From assembly GCA_905235165.1 (NCBI GenBank), contig CAJOKK010000024.1:1-12281 (forward strand): a stretch of DNA of 12,281 bases. Reading direction: 5' to 3'. The translations under genes were made by a program, and so were the position numbers. The number at the start of each line of letters is the position of its first letter. Within the stretch, counting starts at the first letter, position 1. The notes under the pieces were generated by a model. The model made no database searches. It was not told where the DNA came from and saw only the letters and a program-made list of their open reading frames with translations. Shown one piece after another: positions 12,217 to 12,281 of the stretch. Source of the stretch: an uncultured Atopobiaceae bacterium. GTDB lineage: Bacteria; Actinomycetota; Coriobacteriia; Coriobacteriales; Atopobiaceae.

Positions 12217-12281
12217 TTCACTTTTTGATATGTAAGGCGAGCCAGCTGCCCCGGTGCGGGCGACGGCGGGAGCGCCTGCGC

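Overview
The window is a GC-rich stretch (codon third positions mostly C or G) with every gene on the + strand. It holds the conserved bacterial block tRNA-Trp, secE, nusG, rplK, rplA, rplJ, rplL, rpoB, rpoC. Gene order, strong GC3 bias, an RpoB of 1171 residues without the large proteobacterial insertions, and the look of the proteins suggest a Gram-positive actinobacterium, most likely a Coriobacteriia member (Collinsella/Olsenella/Atopobium type). That assignment is inference from sequence feel; no database search was possible.

Layout. Positions 3-78 hold tRNA-Trp (CCA anticodon, encoded CCA end). A GNRA-capped hairpin separates it from secE (153-551), which is followed 7 nt later by nusG (559-1110). 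A 93-nt spacer with a stem-loop leads to rplK (1204-1629). An 87-nt spacer with small hairpins and two potential anti-Shine-Dalgarno repeats leads to rplA (1717-2421), which ends at a strong intrinsic terminator (2451-2483). A 379-nt non-coding region follows. It contains a sigma70-type promoter whose -35 box lies in a palindrome, a leader carrying the L10-leader (rplJ leader) motif, an attenuator-like hairpin and a further stem before the ribosome binding site. Then come rplJ (2863-3381) and rplL (3454-3825), closed by a second strong terminator (3858-3889). A 314-nt gap with repeats and a promoter precedes rpoB (GTG start, 4140-7655). rpoC (GTG start, 7660-12102) follows after 4 nt and ends at a long 16-bp hairpin. 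The last 115 nt are non-coding.

The genes supply the transcription and translation core: SecE for protein export, NusG for transcript elongation, L11/L1 and L10/L12 for the ribosomal L1 stalk and GTPase-associated stalk, and the two large catalytic subunits of RNA polymerase. The terminators suggest three transcription units (trnW-secE-nusG-rplKA, rplJL, rpoBC). The spacers look like sites for autogenous control by L1 and by L10-L12.

The most notable observation is in rpoC. After the normal beta-prime C-terminus (about residue 1270) there is an extension of about 210 residues. Residues 1331-1393 resemble, without gaps, the C-terminal domain of the RNA polymerase alpha subunit. They keep equivalents of several alpha-CTD residues that contact the DNA minor groove (R265, N268, G296, K298 and E302 in E. 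coli numbering). This looks like an additional DNA-binding module on the catalytic subunit.
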